Origin: Rhodoferax sp. | GTDB taxonomy: Bacteria; Pseudomonadota; Gammaproteobacteria; Burkholderiales; Burkholderiaceae_C | NCBI GenBank assembly: GCA_030685025.1 | Contig: JAUXWC010000294.1 | Location: 1-39,968, forward strand | Direction: 5' to 3' | DNA: 39,968 bases | Shown: positions 7,814 through 16,708 of the stretch, in pieces | How the letters are laid out: every line of letters begins with the position of its first letter | Numbering within the stretch: position 1 is the stretch's first letter | The notes under the pieces: generated by a model | Databases searched by the model: none | Told to the model about the DNA's origin: nothing | The model's input: only the letters and a program-made list of their open reading frames with translations | Translations under genes and position numbers: made by a program

Positions 7814-10656
7814 CCAGCACCGTTGCCCCAGCCTGGCGTGTTCGGCTGCTGGGCGACGTCTCGCTGCATGACGGGCAAGGCCGCCCGCTGCGTTTGCCCT
7901 CACGCGCGGCCACCGCGCTGCTGGCGCGCCTGGCGCTGGCACCCGAACGTGCGCATTCGCGCGAGGAGTTGATCGAGCTGCTCTGGCCCGGGGTTGACCT
8001 GGGCGTTGGGCGCAATCGACTGCGTCAGGTGCTGTCCACGTTGAAGACTGCGCTGGAGGCAGGCCCGAGCACCCCGGTGATCAGCGCTGATCGCCAGACC
8101 GTGCGGGTGGCGCCGGGCACACTGAGCTGCGACGCGGTGCTGTTCGAGGCCGCTTGGCGCAGCGGGCGCAGCGAACAGGCACGCGCGCTGTACCGCGGCG
8201 AGTTGATGCCGGGCTTTTTCGACGAGTGGATTGCCGACGAGCGGCTGCGCCTGGCCGCGTTGGCTGATCGGCTGGCGCACGGCGCTGCAACGGCGCAGGG
8301 CAGTGGCGTGGCGGTGCCCACTACCGGCGCCGCACCGGCTTACCTGACGCGCCTTTACGGCCGTGAGGCCGACAGCGCGCGGCTGCGCGCCGAAGTGCTG
8401 CAACAGCGCCTGGTGACCTTGGTCGGGCCAGGCGGCGCTGGCAAGACCCGCCTGGCGGCCGAGCTGGCCACCGCCCTGCGCGGCGCACCCGGCCTGCGAC
8501 GGTTCGAAGCGGGCTGGCCTGAGCTAGGCCTTGAGTCGGCGTTCGATCCGGTCTTGTTTGTGCCCTTGGTGTCGTGCACCAGTCGCGCCGAGGTACTGCA
8601 GGCGCTGGCCAGCGCATTGGGGTGCGAAGCCGGCCTGCCAGCGCTGGAGCGCGCCTTGGCAGGCCGCCACGCGCTGCTGGTGCTGGACAACTTTGAGCAC
8701 TTGCGCGAGGCCGCCACCGATGTCGTGCAATCGCTTCTGTCGCGGCTACCCCAGTTGCACCTGTTGGTCACCTCGCGCACGGTGCTGGGCCTGGACGGCG
8801 AACGCGAATGCGTGCTGAGTGCCCTGGCGCCACCGCAGCCAGACCTGAGCCTGAGCGCGGCGGCTGTCAATCCGGCGGTGGCGCTGTTCGTCGACCGCGC
8901 GCGCGCCGCATGGTCAAGCTTTCAACTCGACCGCTTCAACCTGGACGCCGTGCTGGGCCTGGTGCGCGCGCTCGACGGCATGCCGCTGGCGCTGGAGTTG
9001 GCCGCGGCGCGTTGCCGCAGCCTGTCGCCCGCCGACATGCAGCGCATGCTGCGCCGCCCCGCGCCCGTCGGCGACGACCGCGCCGTCACGCCCGCGCTGG
9101 ACCTCCTCACGCGCAGTGGCAAGCGTGGCGACCGCGACCACCGCCAGGCCTCGATGGAACGCGTCATTGCCTGGAGCTGGGATTTGCTGCCTGACGAAGC
9201 ACAGACCTTGTTGGCATCACTAACTGTATTTCGCGCCGGTTGCAGCGCAACGGCGGTGGCCTCGGTGTGCGGCCTCACAGCGGTGCGGGCCGGTGTGCTG
9301 CTGGACTTGCTGGTCAGCCACTCGTTGCTGCAAGTGCAGCGCCTACGCGATCAACCGAGCCGAAACGATGGACCGCCGCCAGGTTTGCTTGCCGCTTCGG
9401 GCGTCGCCCGCGCAGCGTCCGAGCAGGGGTGCTCGGAGCCCACCGAACGCTTTCAACTGCTCGAAGTGATCCGCGAGTTCGCCGCGTCGCGTCTGCCGGC
9501 CCTGCGGGCCTCGCGCTTGCGCGCGCGCCTGCGTCACTGGCTGATCGAATGGGCCAGGCGCGAAGGGCCAACACCGCTGCCGGTGCGCATCGAGCCCGAG
9601 CTGCCCAACGTGCACGCCGCCCTGCTTAGTGCGCAGGGCGATGGCGCGGTGCAGGACGCGATGCAACTGGCACTGGCATTGCGCAACTACTGGGAGCTCG
9701 ACGGCATGCCGCCGCACAGCCAACAGGCGCTCGAAGGCGCGCTGCAACAGGACGCTGCGCCCGTCGCCAGCGTTGGCGAGCCCTGGCCGGCCGGCCTGCG
9801 CTGCGACGTTCATGAACTGCTGGCCTACACCAGCATCGGTGCCGGCGACGGCGCGCATGCCCAGGCTCATGCCCATGCCGCGCTGGCGTTGGCCGGCACC
9901 GACAGGGGCCGGCGCGGCCGCTGCCTGCTGCGCGGCGTCTGGGTCAATCTGGCGATTGACTACCGCGCCCCCGGCCAGGACGCAGCGCTGGACGAAGCGC
10001 TGGCGCTGGCGCTTGAGGTCGGCGACATTGCGTTGCAGGCCCGCTGCTTGCATCAGCAAGGCATCCTGGCGCGCTACCAAGGCCGGGGCCCGGCGCACGC
10101 CGAGGTGCTGTTCGCCCAGGCCCAGGCGCTGTGGACCGGGCTGGGCAACCCATGCCTGGCCCACGCACGTTTGCGCAACCGCGCCCAGTGTTGGGCCGCG
10201 CAGGGCCTGCACGCTCAGGCACTGGCCAGCTTCAGGCAATGCGAGCAGGCCGCGCGCGCCGAAGGCGATTGGGTCGGCATCATCGACTCCACGCTGGGTG
10301 CGGGCACCGCGCTGTGCCATCTACGGCAATGGGCGCAGGCCGTGGCGGCGGGTAGCGAGTGCATTCGTGTCGCCTGGCTGCGCCATCATGCGCACGGGCT
10401 GGCCTATGCCCTGTGGAACATCGCCCACCCGATGCTGCGCAGCGGCCGCGTCGAGGACGCCGTGCGGCTAATGTCCTTGGCCAGCAGCTATTGGACCCAG
10501 CACATGGGCCCGCTGCGTGCCGACGATCTGCGCGACACCGCCAAGCTGCAACGCCTGGCGCGGGTTCGCCTTAGCGCCGAGTGCGTCAACGCGTTGTGGC
10601 GCGAGGGCGCCAACTTGACTGTCGTCGAGGGCGTGGCCCTCGCGCTGCAGCGCTGA
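7810..10656 (+). CDS. SARP/BTAD-like regulator with STAND ATPase and TPR-like C terminus
   Basis: A 948-residue protein. Residues 8-155 form an OmpR-like winged helix plus a short BTAD-like segment (RVRLLGDVSLHDGQGRPLRL, HSREELIELLWPG, NRLRQVLSTLK). An NB-ARC/STAND ATPase module follows, with Walker A GPGGAGKT (206-213), Walker B LLVLDNFEH (289-297), sensor TSRTVLG and a GMPLALELAAAR motif (390-401). The C-terminal half is alanine-rich helical repeats resembling TPRs. The AfsR/MalT-like design implies ligand-gated, ATP-dependent transcription control. The start at 7810 is taken from the ATGA overlap with the LuxR-type gene and removes 24 upstream codons that overlap it. Its target genes are not evident. 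Confidence 0.88.
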   Translation: MTSTVAPAWRVRLLGDVSLHDGQGRPLRLPSRAATALLARLALAPERAHSREELIELLWPGVDLGVGRNRLRQVLSTLKTALEAGPSTPVISADRQTVRVAPGTLSCDAVLFEAAWRSGRSEQARALYRGELMPGFFDEWIADERLRLAALADRLAHGAATAQGSGVAVPTTGAAPAYLTRLYGREADSARLRAEVLQQRLVTLVGPGGAGKTRLAAELATALRGAPGLRRFEAGWPELGLESAFDPVLFVPLVSCTSRAEVLQALASALGCEAGLPALERALAGRHALLVLDNFEHLREAATDVVQSLLSRLPQLHLLVTSRTVLGLDGERECVLSALAPPQPDLSLSAAAVNPAVALFVDRARAAWSSFQLDRFNLDAVLGLVRALDGMPLALELAAARCRSLSPADMQRMLRRPAPVGDDRAVTPALDLLTRSGKRGDRDHRQASMERVIAWSWDLLPDEAQTLLASLTVFRAGCSATAVASVCGLTAVRAGVLLDLLVSHSLLQVQRLRDQPSRNDGPPPGLLAASGVARAASEQGCSEPTERFQLLEVIREFAASRLPALRASRLRARLRHWLIEWARREGPTPLPVRIEPELPNVHAALLSAQGDGAVQDAMQLALALRNYWELDGMPPHSQQALEGALQQDAAPVASVGEPWPAGLRCDVHELLAYTSIGAGDGAHAQAHAHAALALAGTDRGRRGRCLLRGVWVNLAIDYRAPGQDAALDEALALALEVGDIALQARCLHQQGILARYQGRGPAHAEVLFAQAQALWTGLGNPCLAHARLRNRAQCWAAQGLHAQALASFRQCEQAARAEGDWVGIIDSTLGAGTALCHLRQWAQAVAAGSECIRVAWLRHHAHGLAYALWNIAHPMLRSGRVEDAVRLMSLASSYWTQHMGPLRADDLRDTAKLQRLARVRLSAECVNALWREGANLTVVEGVALALQR

Positions 10657-10691
10657 ACTGGCGCGGCACGACGCAGCGCTGCCAGCCATCG

Positions 10692-11216
10692 TCAGCAATC
10701 CCTGTGCAGGGTAGGTGGTGCACCGTTGGAGGTTCCTGCGATGGCCACCCACGCATAGGTCAAGCTTTTGCCGTCACCGCGGCCAAGTCCGGGGGTTTCG
10801 CAACTGACCAACAGGGGCGTCGACGCGCCATCGGGATCGGCCAATGTCGCGCCAAAGCCAATGCGCGCCTGCGGGCCGACCTGCAGCAGCGAGCCGGGCC
10901 GCAGCGCATCAACCAGACGCCTCGGCTGCAGTGCCCGTGCCTCGATACCGAGCGTCGCCAGGAAGGCCATGACCTTGCCCAGCCTGACCGGCGGCGGCAG
11001 TCGCTCGGCCACCAGCGCAGCGTTCATCGGCACGCGGTGCAGACCGCACAGGCTGGCGACCAGCAAACGGGCTTGAGTGAGCGTCAAGGCCAAGTCCGGT
11101 GCGCCACGGGCGCTTCTGCTGGGCGGCCGAGTCAGCAGCGAGACAGTGGACGCAGGCCCACAGTCAGCGATGTGCGTCACGTCGCGGCGATAGAGGCGAG
11201 ATGCGGTCTGAAGCAT
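10692..11216 (-). CDS. Hypothetical protein with C39-peptidase-like region
   Basis: A 174-residue protein. ARLLVASLCGLHRVPMNAAL and KVMAFLATLGIEARALQPRR resemble the inactive C39-like domain at the N terminus of RTX-type secretion ATPases (HlyB/LapB). In that domain a degenerate protease fold recognises the substrate's secretion signal. No transmembrane or ATPase parts follow, so this is either a stand-alone domain or a fragment. The start at 11216 follows GAAGGTG at good spacing. It is convergent with the SARP/STAND gene (35 bp apart). The family assignment is a pattern-level guess. Confidence 0.5.
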   Translation of the reverse strand: MLQTASRLYRRDVTHIADCGPASTVSLLTRPPSRSARGAPDLALTLTQARLLVASLCGLHRVPMNAALVAERLPPPVRLGKVMAFLATLGIEARALQPRRLVDALRPGSLLQVGPQARIGFGATLADPDGASTPLLVSCETPGLGRGDGKSLTYAWVAIAGTSNGAPPTLHRDC

Positions 11217-11285
11217 GGGACACCTTCGGTTTGGTGGTTTGCCGGGCTTTCACGCCCCGACACGAAGAGGACCTTAGTTACCCAC

Positions 11286-11304
11286 CGCTAGCGAATCGTT
11301 AGCG
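11286..11304. promoter_or_regulatory. Inverted repeat, candidate operator
   Basis: CGCTAGCGAATCGTTAGCG has 9-nt arms with one mismatch around a single A. It lies 70 bp upstream of the C39-like gene start and about 245 bp upstream of the hemerythrin start. Confidence 0.4.
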
Positions 11305-11338
11305 CAGCAGCCCATGAATTGATGTGGCGTCGCCGAAT

Positions 11339-11353
11339 CCCCTGAATCAGGGG
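11339..11353. promoter_or_regulatory. Perfect inverted repeat CCCCTGA-A-TCAGGGG
   Basis: Perfect 7-bp arms around one A. The shape resembles sites bound by LuxR/NarL-type HTH dimers (C/T-rich heptamer pairs). A LuxR-type gene is 3.5 kb away, but no direct link is shown. There is no following T-run, so a terminator is less likely. Confidence 0.45.
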
Positions 11354-11548
11354 GCGGACCCTGCGCGAGCCGCCGGGTTGATCAGCGGCGGGGGACGTAG
11401 TTGCGCGCTTGTGAGCCAATCTCCGCGACACGGCATCCGTACAAGTCGCACGCGGCAGCAAGGTGTCTGGTCAACAGGCGCCAAAGTCAACGACAATGCA
11501 CCTTACCCGCCGCACACCCGATCACAGCGTCTTGAGGAGCCCGACACC

Positions 11549-12064
11549 ATGACCATGCAACTCGTTGATTTTTCCCAATGCCATGCGCGCATCCGGGCGG
11601 ACTTGAAGAAGTTCGGCAGTTTGCCTGGTTTGGTGGCACAACCCGCGCTGGCCCTTGTGGTGGCGCAGGACACACTGGACTTTTTTCGCAACAAGGTATT
11701 CGCCCACCATGCCGAAGAAGAGCGCGATTTGTTTTCCATCGTGCTGGCGCGCGCCGCGCAGGGAGCGGAATTGGAAGGGATCCGTGCCACAACCCAACGT
11801 TTGACCCAGGAGCATCGCCAAGTCGAATCCATGTGGGCCAGTCTGGAGCCCGAGGTTGCGAAGCTGGCGCGGGGCGAAGCGGCCCATCTGGACGCCACGG
11901 CGGTGCAATCGCTGGTACAGGTGTACTCAGACCACGCCACGTTTGAAGAGACCGAATTTCTGCCGCTGTGCCACGCCATACTGCAACGCACCCAAAAGGA
12001 CGTGACCGAGAGCCACTTGTCGCACCGCATGGCGTGGGCGCCCACCATGCCCGCCCCTCTTTGA
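11549..12064 (+). CDS. Hemerythrin (HHE) domain protein
   Basis: A 171-residue four-helix-bundle protein with the diiron ligand pattern in order: H12 (SQCHARI), H54 and E58 (HHAEEE, HxxxE), H89 (QEHRQVE), H129 and E133 (DHATFEE, HxxxE). Such cytoplasmic hemerythrins bind or sense oxygen, nitric oxide or iron. The start at 11549 (MTMQLVDF) follows GAGGAG at 9-nt spacing. The upstream in-frame codons to 11324 lie in the palindrome-containing intergenic region and look non-coding. Its stop overlaps a possible TTG start of a short frame downstream. Confidence 0.88.
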   Translation: MTMQLVDFSQCHARIRADLKKFGSLPGLVAQPALALVVAQDTLDFFRNKVFAHHAEEERDLFSIVLARAAQGAELEGIRATTQRLTQEHRQVESMWASLEPEVAKLARGEAAHLDATAVQSLVQVYSDHATFEETEFLPLCHAILQRTQKDVTESHLSHRMAWAPTMPAPL

Positions 12065-12231
12065 AAACACCCTTCTTCACCGCCAAAATCGAGCCCGGCG
12101 ACCAGCAATTATTGGAACGCTACGCGGCGGGCCAGCCCGTGGTGGTCGGCTCGGTCCTGCTTGGGGGCGGCCCCGAGCCTCTGGACGGCAAGACAAAAGC
12201 GTTCACACAGCGCTTCGCACGAAGCTCCTGA
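12061..12231 (+). CDS. Possible small protein overlapping the hemerythrin stop (TTG start)
   Basis: A 56-codon frame (KTPFFTAKIEPGDQQLLERY...) starts with a TTG that overlaps the hemerythrin TGA. Its third codon positions are strongly G/C, like the real genes here. The family is not recognised. It could be a gene remnant or chance. Longer in-frame extension to 11968 would run inside the hemerythrin gene. Confidence 0.3.
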   Translation: MKTPFFTAKIEPGDQQLLERYAAGQPVVVGSVLLGGGPEPLDGKTKAFTQRFARSS

Positions 12232-12237
12232 AGCGGG

Positions 12238-13173
12238 TCAGTCCTTGACCTGCGACTCGAACGTACCGCTGAGCAGCTCTGGCAGTCGCTGCATCGGCAG
12301 CTTGAACCCACACGCCGCCGCGTGGCCGCCACCACCCATGCTCTGGGCCAGCGGGATGCAGTCAAAGCCACCCCGTGAGCGCAGGCCGACCTTGATGACA
12401 CCGTTCTTGCCCACCGCCCACATCAGCGCGAAGGTGCCGCTCTCCTTGGACAGCAGGTCGCCCACCAAGCTGTGGAACACACCCGGCGCATTGACCATCA
12501 GGCCACGCTGACCGTTGAAGCTGATCGGCTGCGCGTCGCGCGCCAGGTCGGTGGCGAGTTTGCTGAACTTCTCGTCCATGGCGCGGCCACGCTCGATATA
12601 GGCCCGCAGGCCTTCGCCCGGCAGCTTGACCAGCTCGTTCCAGCGTTCAAAGTCAAACGCTTCCATGTCCAGCGCCGCCAGAAACCCCGCGCTCTCGGGG
12701 TACTGCCAGACCCAGATGTCACGGTCTTCCACAAAGCGCACCAGGTCGGGCAAGGGCAGGTGGGGTTGAAAGAACTCCCAGGCCAGGCGCGCGCCCGACT
12801 TGCTCATGTCAAAGTGCACCACGCCGCAGCGGCAGGTGAAACCGGTCAGCGATTCCGCGGCACTTTTGTGGTGATCCAGCAGCACCAGTTTGGCAGCCAC
12901 TTGCTCGATCTGGCCGAGCAACTCGGCCGCGAATGAAAAGTCCAGAATGTAGACCGCGCGTCCATCGACTGCGGGCAAGTCGGCCAGGGATTTCACATCG
13001 CCATGGTCCAGGCCCAGAAACTCGGCTTGACCTTCGTAAAACCGCCAGGCCGCCAGGGCGGAGGCAAAACCATCCGGGCAACTGCGGCCGTGGTAAATGA
13101 TGAGGGGGCGGGGGTCGCTCTGATCGGGTTTGACCAGGAGACCGAGGGGCAATATTGAGCGCATGGGCGGCAT
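12238..13173 (-). CDS. DHH-family phosphoesterase
   Basis: A 311-residue protein with the DHH signature LVLLDHHKSA (DHH at 100-102), an N-terminal IIYHGRSCPDGFASA metal-site motif, YILDFSF, and a C-terminal DHHA1-type glycine motif, GGGGHAAACGF. The family comprises Mn-dependent phosphoesterases acting on nanoRNA, cyclic dinucleotides or pyrophosphate. This branch, with FEDRDIW-like VEDRDIWVW, is commonly annotated only as a phosphohydrolase. The start at 13173 (MPPMRS) or 13164 (MRSILP) is preferred because the longer frame to 13314 overlaps the RbgA-like gene. It follows that gene by 59 bp on the same strand. Confidence 0.88.
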   Translation of the reverse strand: MPPMRSILPLGLLVKPDQSDPRPLIIYHGRSCPDGFASALAAWRFYEGQAEFLGLDHGDVKSLADLPAVDGRAVYILDFSFAAELLGQIEQVAAKLVLLDHHKSAAESLTGFTCRCGVVHFDMSKSGARLAWEFFQPHLPLPDLVRFVEDRDIWVWQYPESAGFLAALDMEAFDFERWNELVKLPGEGLRAYIERGRAMDEKFSKLATDLARDAQPISFNGQRGLMVNAPGVFHSLVGDLLSKESGTFALMWAVGKNGVIKVGLRSRGGFDCIPLAQSMGGGGHAAACGFKLPMQRLPELLSGTFESQVKD

Positions 13174-13232
13174 TGTCGCCCAGAAGGCAGGCACCCGTTT
13201 CGACCCTACTGGTCGGTGGGCAGCGCCACCGT

Positions 13233-14153
13233 TCACAGCTCGGGAGCGGGCGTGCCTTTGTTCTTCTTTTTGGCTTTGCGCAACGAGTCCAAGGCCTGCC
13301 CTTGTGCCAGCCACTGCGCGAACTCCGGCGGCGTCTCCAGCGTGATGCGCCCCAGGGTGGCACTGCGGAACTCGTGAATCACGATCTCGGCCGCCTTCTG
13401 GGTGTCAATACGGCCCTGGCCGCGCAGACCACCGCGCTTGCGGCCGATTTCTTCCAGCAGTTGTTCATCGCGCATGGCTGCGACACCGTCGAGCTTGTAG
13501 CGCACCTCCAGCGACGCTGGGTAGTGGAGCCTGAGGTAAGCCAACAGTTCCAGCGCCACCTCTTGTTCGTCGTAAGCATTGCGGCCAATGGCGCCACTGG
13601 CTGCCAAGTTGTAGCCGCTCTGGGCCACGATGATGCGCGGCCACAAGACGCCGGGCGTGTCGTACAGGTAGAAGTCGGGCGCCAGGCACAGGCGCTGCTC
13701 GGTCTTGGTGATGCCGGCCTCGTCACCGGTCTTGGTGGCCTTTTTGCCCACCAGGGTGTTGATGAGGGTCGATTTGCCGACATTGGGCACACCGCAGATC
13801 AGCACTCGCATCGGCTTGGCCATGCCACCGCGGTTGGGCGCCAGCGCGTGGCACGCTTGAATCAAGCGCTGCGCGGGTGCCGTTTGTGACGCGTCCAACG
13901 CCAAGGCGGCGGTGCCGCTCTGGCCGTTGTAGTGGGCCAACCATTGCTCGGTGCACAAGGGGTCGGCCACATCCTGTTTGTTCAGAATCTTCAGGGCCGG
14001 TTTACCCTGCGTGAGTTCCGCCAGCATCGGGTTGGCGCTGGAGCCAGGCAGGCGCGCGTCGAGCATCTCTATCACGACGTCCAGTTCCTTGACGCGCTCG
14101 GCAATGGCCTTGCGCGTCAGGTGCATATGACCCGGGAACCACTGGATAGCCAT
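13233..14153 (-). CDS. rbgA: Circularly permuted ribosome-biogenesis GTPase, YlqF/RbgA-like
   Basis: A 306-residue GTPase with the permuted motif order G4-G1-G3: NKQD at 58-61, GVPNVGKS at 121-128, DTPG at 165-168. It begins with the family hallmark MAIQWFPGHM. RbgA/YlqF proteins assist late 50S subunit assembly. The C-terminal helical domain is present and the length is normal. The start is ATG at 14153. It is divergent from the TonB-like gene across 244 bp. The gene symbol is by family resemblance. Confidence 0.9.
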   Translation of the reverse strand: MAIQWFPGHMHLTRKAIAERVKELDVVIEMLDARLPGSSANPMLAELTQGKPALKILNKQDVADPLCTEQWLAHYNGQSGTAALALDASQTAPAQRLIQACHALAPNRGGMAKPMRVLICGVPNVGKSTLINTLVGKKATKTGDEAGITKTEQRLCLAPDFYLYDTPGVLWPRIIVAQSGYNLAASGAIGRNAYDEQEVALELLAYLRLHYPASLEVRYKLDGVAAMRDEQLLEEIGRKRGGLRGQGRIDTQKAAEIVIHEFRSATLGRITLETPPEFAQWLAQGQALDSLRKAKKKNKGTPAPEL

Positions 14154-14397
14154 TCAACAATTCTCACTTTGCCCGGCGATCAACGACGGAACTGGTTATT
14201 CTGTAACACCGGGACCGACACACCAGTCCGAGCCAGACAAGCAAACACCGATGCCAGCCCTGGATGAGCATATCGCACAAAGCACTCGTCGAAGCGAACT
14301 CTGCAGCGAACTGGGAAAGCGCCAAACGGCACCGATTACACTCACAGCGGCCCGTCCACGCGGTCCCAACTTCTGCCCGCAAGCCTGAACCCCGTAG

Positions 14398-15324
14398 ATG
14401 ATCGATTCGTTGTCCCCAACGCTCCCGCCCCAGCGCCCGTCCTGGCCCGCGATGGCGACGACCGGGCTGTTGCACGTGGCAGTCGTTTGGTTGGTGCTGC
14501 AGACCACACCGGTTGCCAGGGTGACTGCGGAAGTGGTCTACCAGTTCATCGCGCCAATTACCAGGCTGGTCGAAAAGCCGCTGCCACCACCCCCGCCCAA
14601 GCCCAAACCGACCATCATCCAGCCCACACCGCGACCTCCAGCCCAGCCCCCCACCCAGGCGATAGCGCCCAAGCCAGAGCAGCCGGTCACCAAACCAACG
14701 CCGCCGCAACCGGTGGAGCCCAAGACGCCGCCGCCCCCACCGACGCCGCAACCGGCCCCGGAACCCCTACCAGTGCCAGCGCCAGAGCCCACCCCGGCGC
14801 CGGCGCCTGCACCTGCCCCGGCGGCACCCCCACCAGCGGCCCCAGTCCCGGTGCCAGAAGCGGCGCCAGCCCCTGCTCCCGCGCCCGCGCCTACACTCGC
14901 GCCGGTTCCCGCTCAGGCTCCAATTCCCGCGTCCACGCCCGCCACGGTGTCCTTGCCGGGGCCCGCGCCGGCCCCGGCTGCCGCAGCACCGGCCCAGGCG
15001 CCAGCCCGGCCCGCCGCCATCACCGCCGAGACCGTGCCGCCGGCGGGTGGCACGGGCCTGCAACCCAGACCCGCTGCCGGCCCAACGTCCCCAACCAAGA
15101 CTTACCCCCACATGATGGGCCGACCAAGCGGACAATCCGGCCAACGCAGCCTGGCTGAAATGGCCGATGAGCAGATCAATGGCGGCCGACGTCGTGACAA
15201 GTTGGCTGACTCGGTCCAGGGCGCCGGCAAGGCGGACTGTTTTGGCAAGGAGCCCGGCATCGCATTCGGCCTTTTGGCGGTGCCGATTGGGGTCGTGCAG
15301 GCCCTGCGAGACAAGTGCAAATGA
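14398..15324 (+). CDS. Proline-rich TonB-like protein with non-canonical C terminus
   Basis: A 308-residue protein with a short cytoplasmic N terminus, one membrane helix (TTGLLHVAVVWLVLQ, about residues 22-36) and then about 180 residues of Pro/Ala/Lys-rich spacer, as in TonB. The C terminus does not look like the TonB beta-alpha-beta domain. It has LAEMADEQINGG, then ADCFGKEP, then LRDKCK, with a Cys pair that may form a disulfide. Three genes for ExbB and two ExbD proteins follow at once, so it is probably the energy-transducing partner of that complex. No Fur-like AT-rich box is visible in the 244 bp upstream. Confidence 0.75.
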   Translation: MIDSLSPTLPPQRPSWPAMATTGLLHVAVVWLVLQTTPVARVTAEVVYQFIAPITRLVEKPLPPPPPKPKPTIIQPTPRPPAQPPTQAIAPKPEQPVTKPTPPQPVEPKTPPPPPTPQPAPEPLPVPAPEPTPAPAPAPAPAAPPPAAPVPVPEAAPAPAPAPAPTLAPVPAQAPIPASTPATVSLPGPAPAPAAAAPAQAPARPAAITAETVPPAGGTGLQPRPAAGPTSPTKTYPHMMGRPSGQSGQRSLAEMADEQINGGRRRDKLADSVQGAGKADCFGKEPGIAFGLLAVPIGVVQALRDKCK

Positions 15325-15361
15325 CACCCACCCTTTTTCCCCATTCGATGAAACCCACACC

Positions 15362-16264
15362 ATGATGATTTCCCAACCTCGCCAGCCCACCCGAGCATGG
15401 CGCGCCGTGCTTTCCATCGCCGGTCTGGCCGTCGTCGTCGCACTGGCGACACTGGCGCCCGACCGGGCACGCGCGCAAGGCGCGGGCAGCGTTGCCGCCG
15501 CATCGTCACCGATTGGCAGTCCGACAGCCACAAGAGACCTGCCCGTCATCAAGCCCGCCGGAACAGACGCCAATGCCAACCCCTATGGCATGCGTTCGGT
15601 CTGGGCACAGGGTGATCTGGTGGCCAAGACCACCCTGATCACGCTGGCCATCATGTCGCTGCTGAGCTGGTACGTGATCGTGGCCAAGGTCTTGTCGCAA
15701 CGCCGCCTGGGCCAGCAAGCCAAGGCCGCGCACACCGCGTTCTCGGGCGCCGACTCGCTGCGCAAAGGCGCCGACTCGCTGGCCAAGGACAGCCCGTTCC
15801 GGCAAATCGTGGATTCGTCGCTGCAATCGATGGGCAAACACGAAAGCCTGGCCAGCCAGGTCGACATGAACACCTGGCTCAGCCAGGACATCGTGCGCAA
15901 CGTCGGTGCGCTCACGGTGCGCTCGCAGGACGGTCTGGCGGTGTTGGCCACCGTCGGCGCCACCGCCCCCTTTGTGGGTCTGTTTGGCACCGTCTGGGGC
16001 ATCTACAACGCCCTGGTCACGATTGGCGTCTCGGGTCAGGCCTCGATCGACCGGGTCGCCGGCCCAGTCGGCGAAGCGCTGATCATGACCGCCCTTGGCC
16101 TGGCCGTGGCCGTGCCGGCCGTGTTGGGCTACAACTGGCTGGTTCGGCGCAATAAGCTGGCGCTGCACACGGTCAAGAGTTTTGGCTCGGACCTGCACAC
16201 GCTGCTGCTGGTGGAAGTCGACAAGTCGCTGCGCAACCCGGTTGGCAAGAACACCCCAGGCTAA
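15362..16264 (+). CDS. exbB: ExbB/TolQ/MotA-family proton channel protein
   Basis: A 300-residue protein with an N-terminal signal-like helix (AVLSIAGLAVVVALATLA) and a periplasmic extension, as in the long ExbB form. Three membrane segments follow, near residues 90-110, 195-220 and 240-262. The conserved TVGATAPFVGLFGTVWGI motif lines the channel. With ExbD it converts proton-motive force into movement of TonB. The ATG at 15362 is chosen because it starts the signal helix; the longer frame to 15167 overlaps the TonB-like gene. The next gene starts 3 bp after its stop. Confidence 0.92.
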   Translation: MMISQPRQPTRAWRAVLSIAGLAVVVALATLAPDRARAQGAGSVAAASSPIGSPTATRDLPVIKPAGTDANANPYGMRSVWAQGDLVAKTTLITLAIMSLLSWYVIVAKVLSQRRLGQQAKAAHTAFSGADSLRKGADSLAKDSPFRQIVDSSLQSMGKHESLASQVDMNTWLSQDIVRNVGALTVRSQDGLAVLATVGATAPFVGLFGTVWGIYNALVTIGVSGQASIDRVAGPVGEALIMTALGLAVAVPAVLGYNWLVRRNKLALHTVKSFGSDLHTLLLVEVDKSLRNPVGKNTPG

Positions 16265-16267
16265 GCC

Positions 16268-16696
16268 GTGGCGATCGACTTTGAAGCCGTCGGCGAGGGT
16301 GACGAGGGCATGCTCTCGGACATCAACACCACGCCTTTGGTGGACGTGATGCTGGTGCTGCTGATCATCTTTCTGATCACCATTCCGGTCATCAACACCT
16401 CGGTGGCGGTGAAACTGCCTAAACAAGTCAACCAGTTGCAACAGAGCCGGCCCGAGACCATGGTGATCACGGTGGACGCCTCGGGTGCCACTTACCTGTT
16501 TGACACCAAACTCAGCAACGCGCAGGCCCTGCAGGAGCGCCTGGCGCGGATCGCCGGCCAGAACCCCCAGCCGGAGGTACACATCCGGGGCGACGCGCGC
16601 GCCAACTACGAGGCCGTGGCGCGCGTGCTGTATGCCTGTCAGCAAGCGGGCATCACGCGCATCGGCTTTGTGACCGAGCCACCCCCGTTGAACTGA
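16268..16696 (+). CDS. exbD: ExbD/TolR-family protein, first copy
   Basis: A 142-residue protein with GTG start. A single N-terminal membrane helix follows SDINTTPLVDVMLVLLIIF; the Asp in PLVDV is the conserved proton-carrying residue. The periplasmic C-terminal domain has VDASGATYLFD and VHIRGDARANYE. It lies 3 bp after exbB and 12 bp before a second exbD, so it is in one operon. Confidence 0.92.
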   Translation: MAIDFEAVGEGDEGMLSDINTTPLVDVMLVLLIIFLITIPVINTSVAVKLPKQVNQLQQSRPETMVITVDASGATYLFDTKLSNAQALQERLARIAGQNPQPEVHIRGDARANYEAVARVLYACQQAGITRIGFVTEPPPLN

Positions 16697-16708
16697 CCGG
16701 AGCCAAGC

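Larger units (their letters stand above)
11217..11548. other. 332-bp divergent intergenic region with two palindromes
   Basis: No coding frame here looks real. The region separates the minus-strand C39-like gene from the plus-strand hemerythrin gene and should carry both promoters. It holds the inverted repeats at 11286-11304 and 11339-11353. I see nothing else I can support, and no clear -35/-10 pair. Confidence 0.6.

Noticed and set aside
9343-10320. 325-codon minus-strand frame within the SARP/STAND gene
   Set aside because: Opposite a gene with clear ATPase motifs. No independent evidence.
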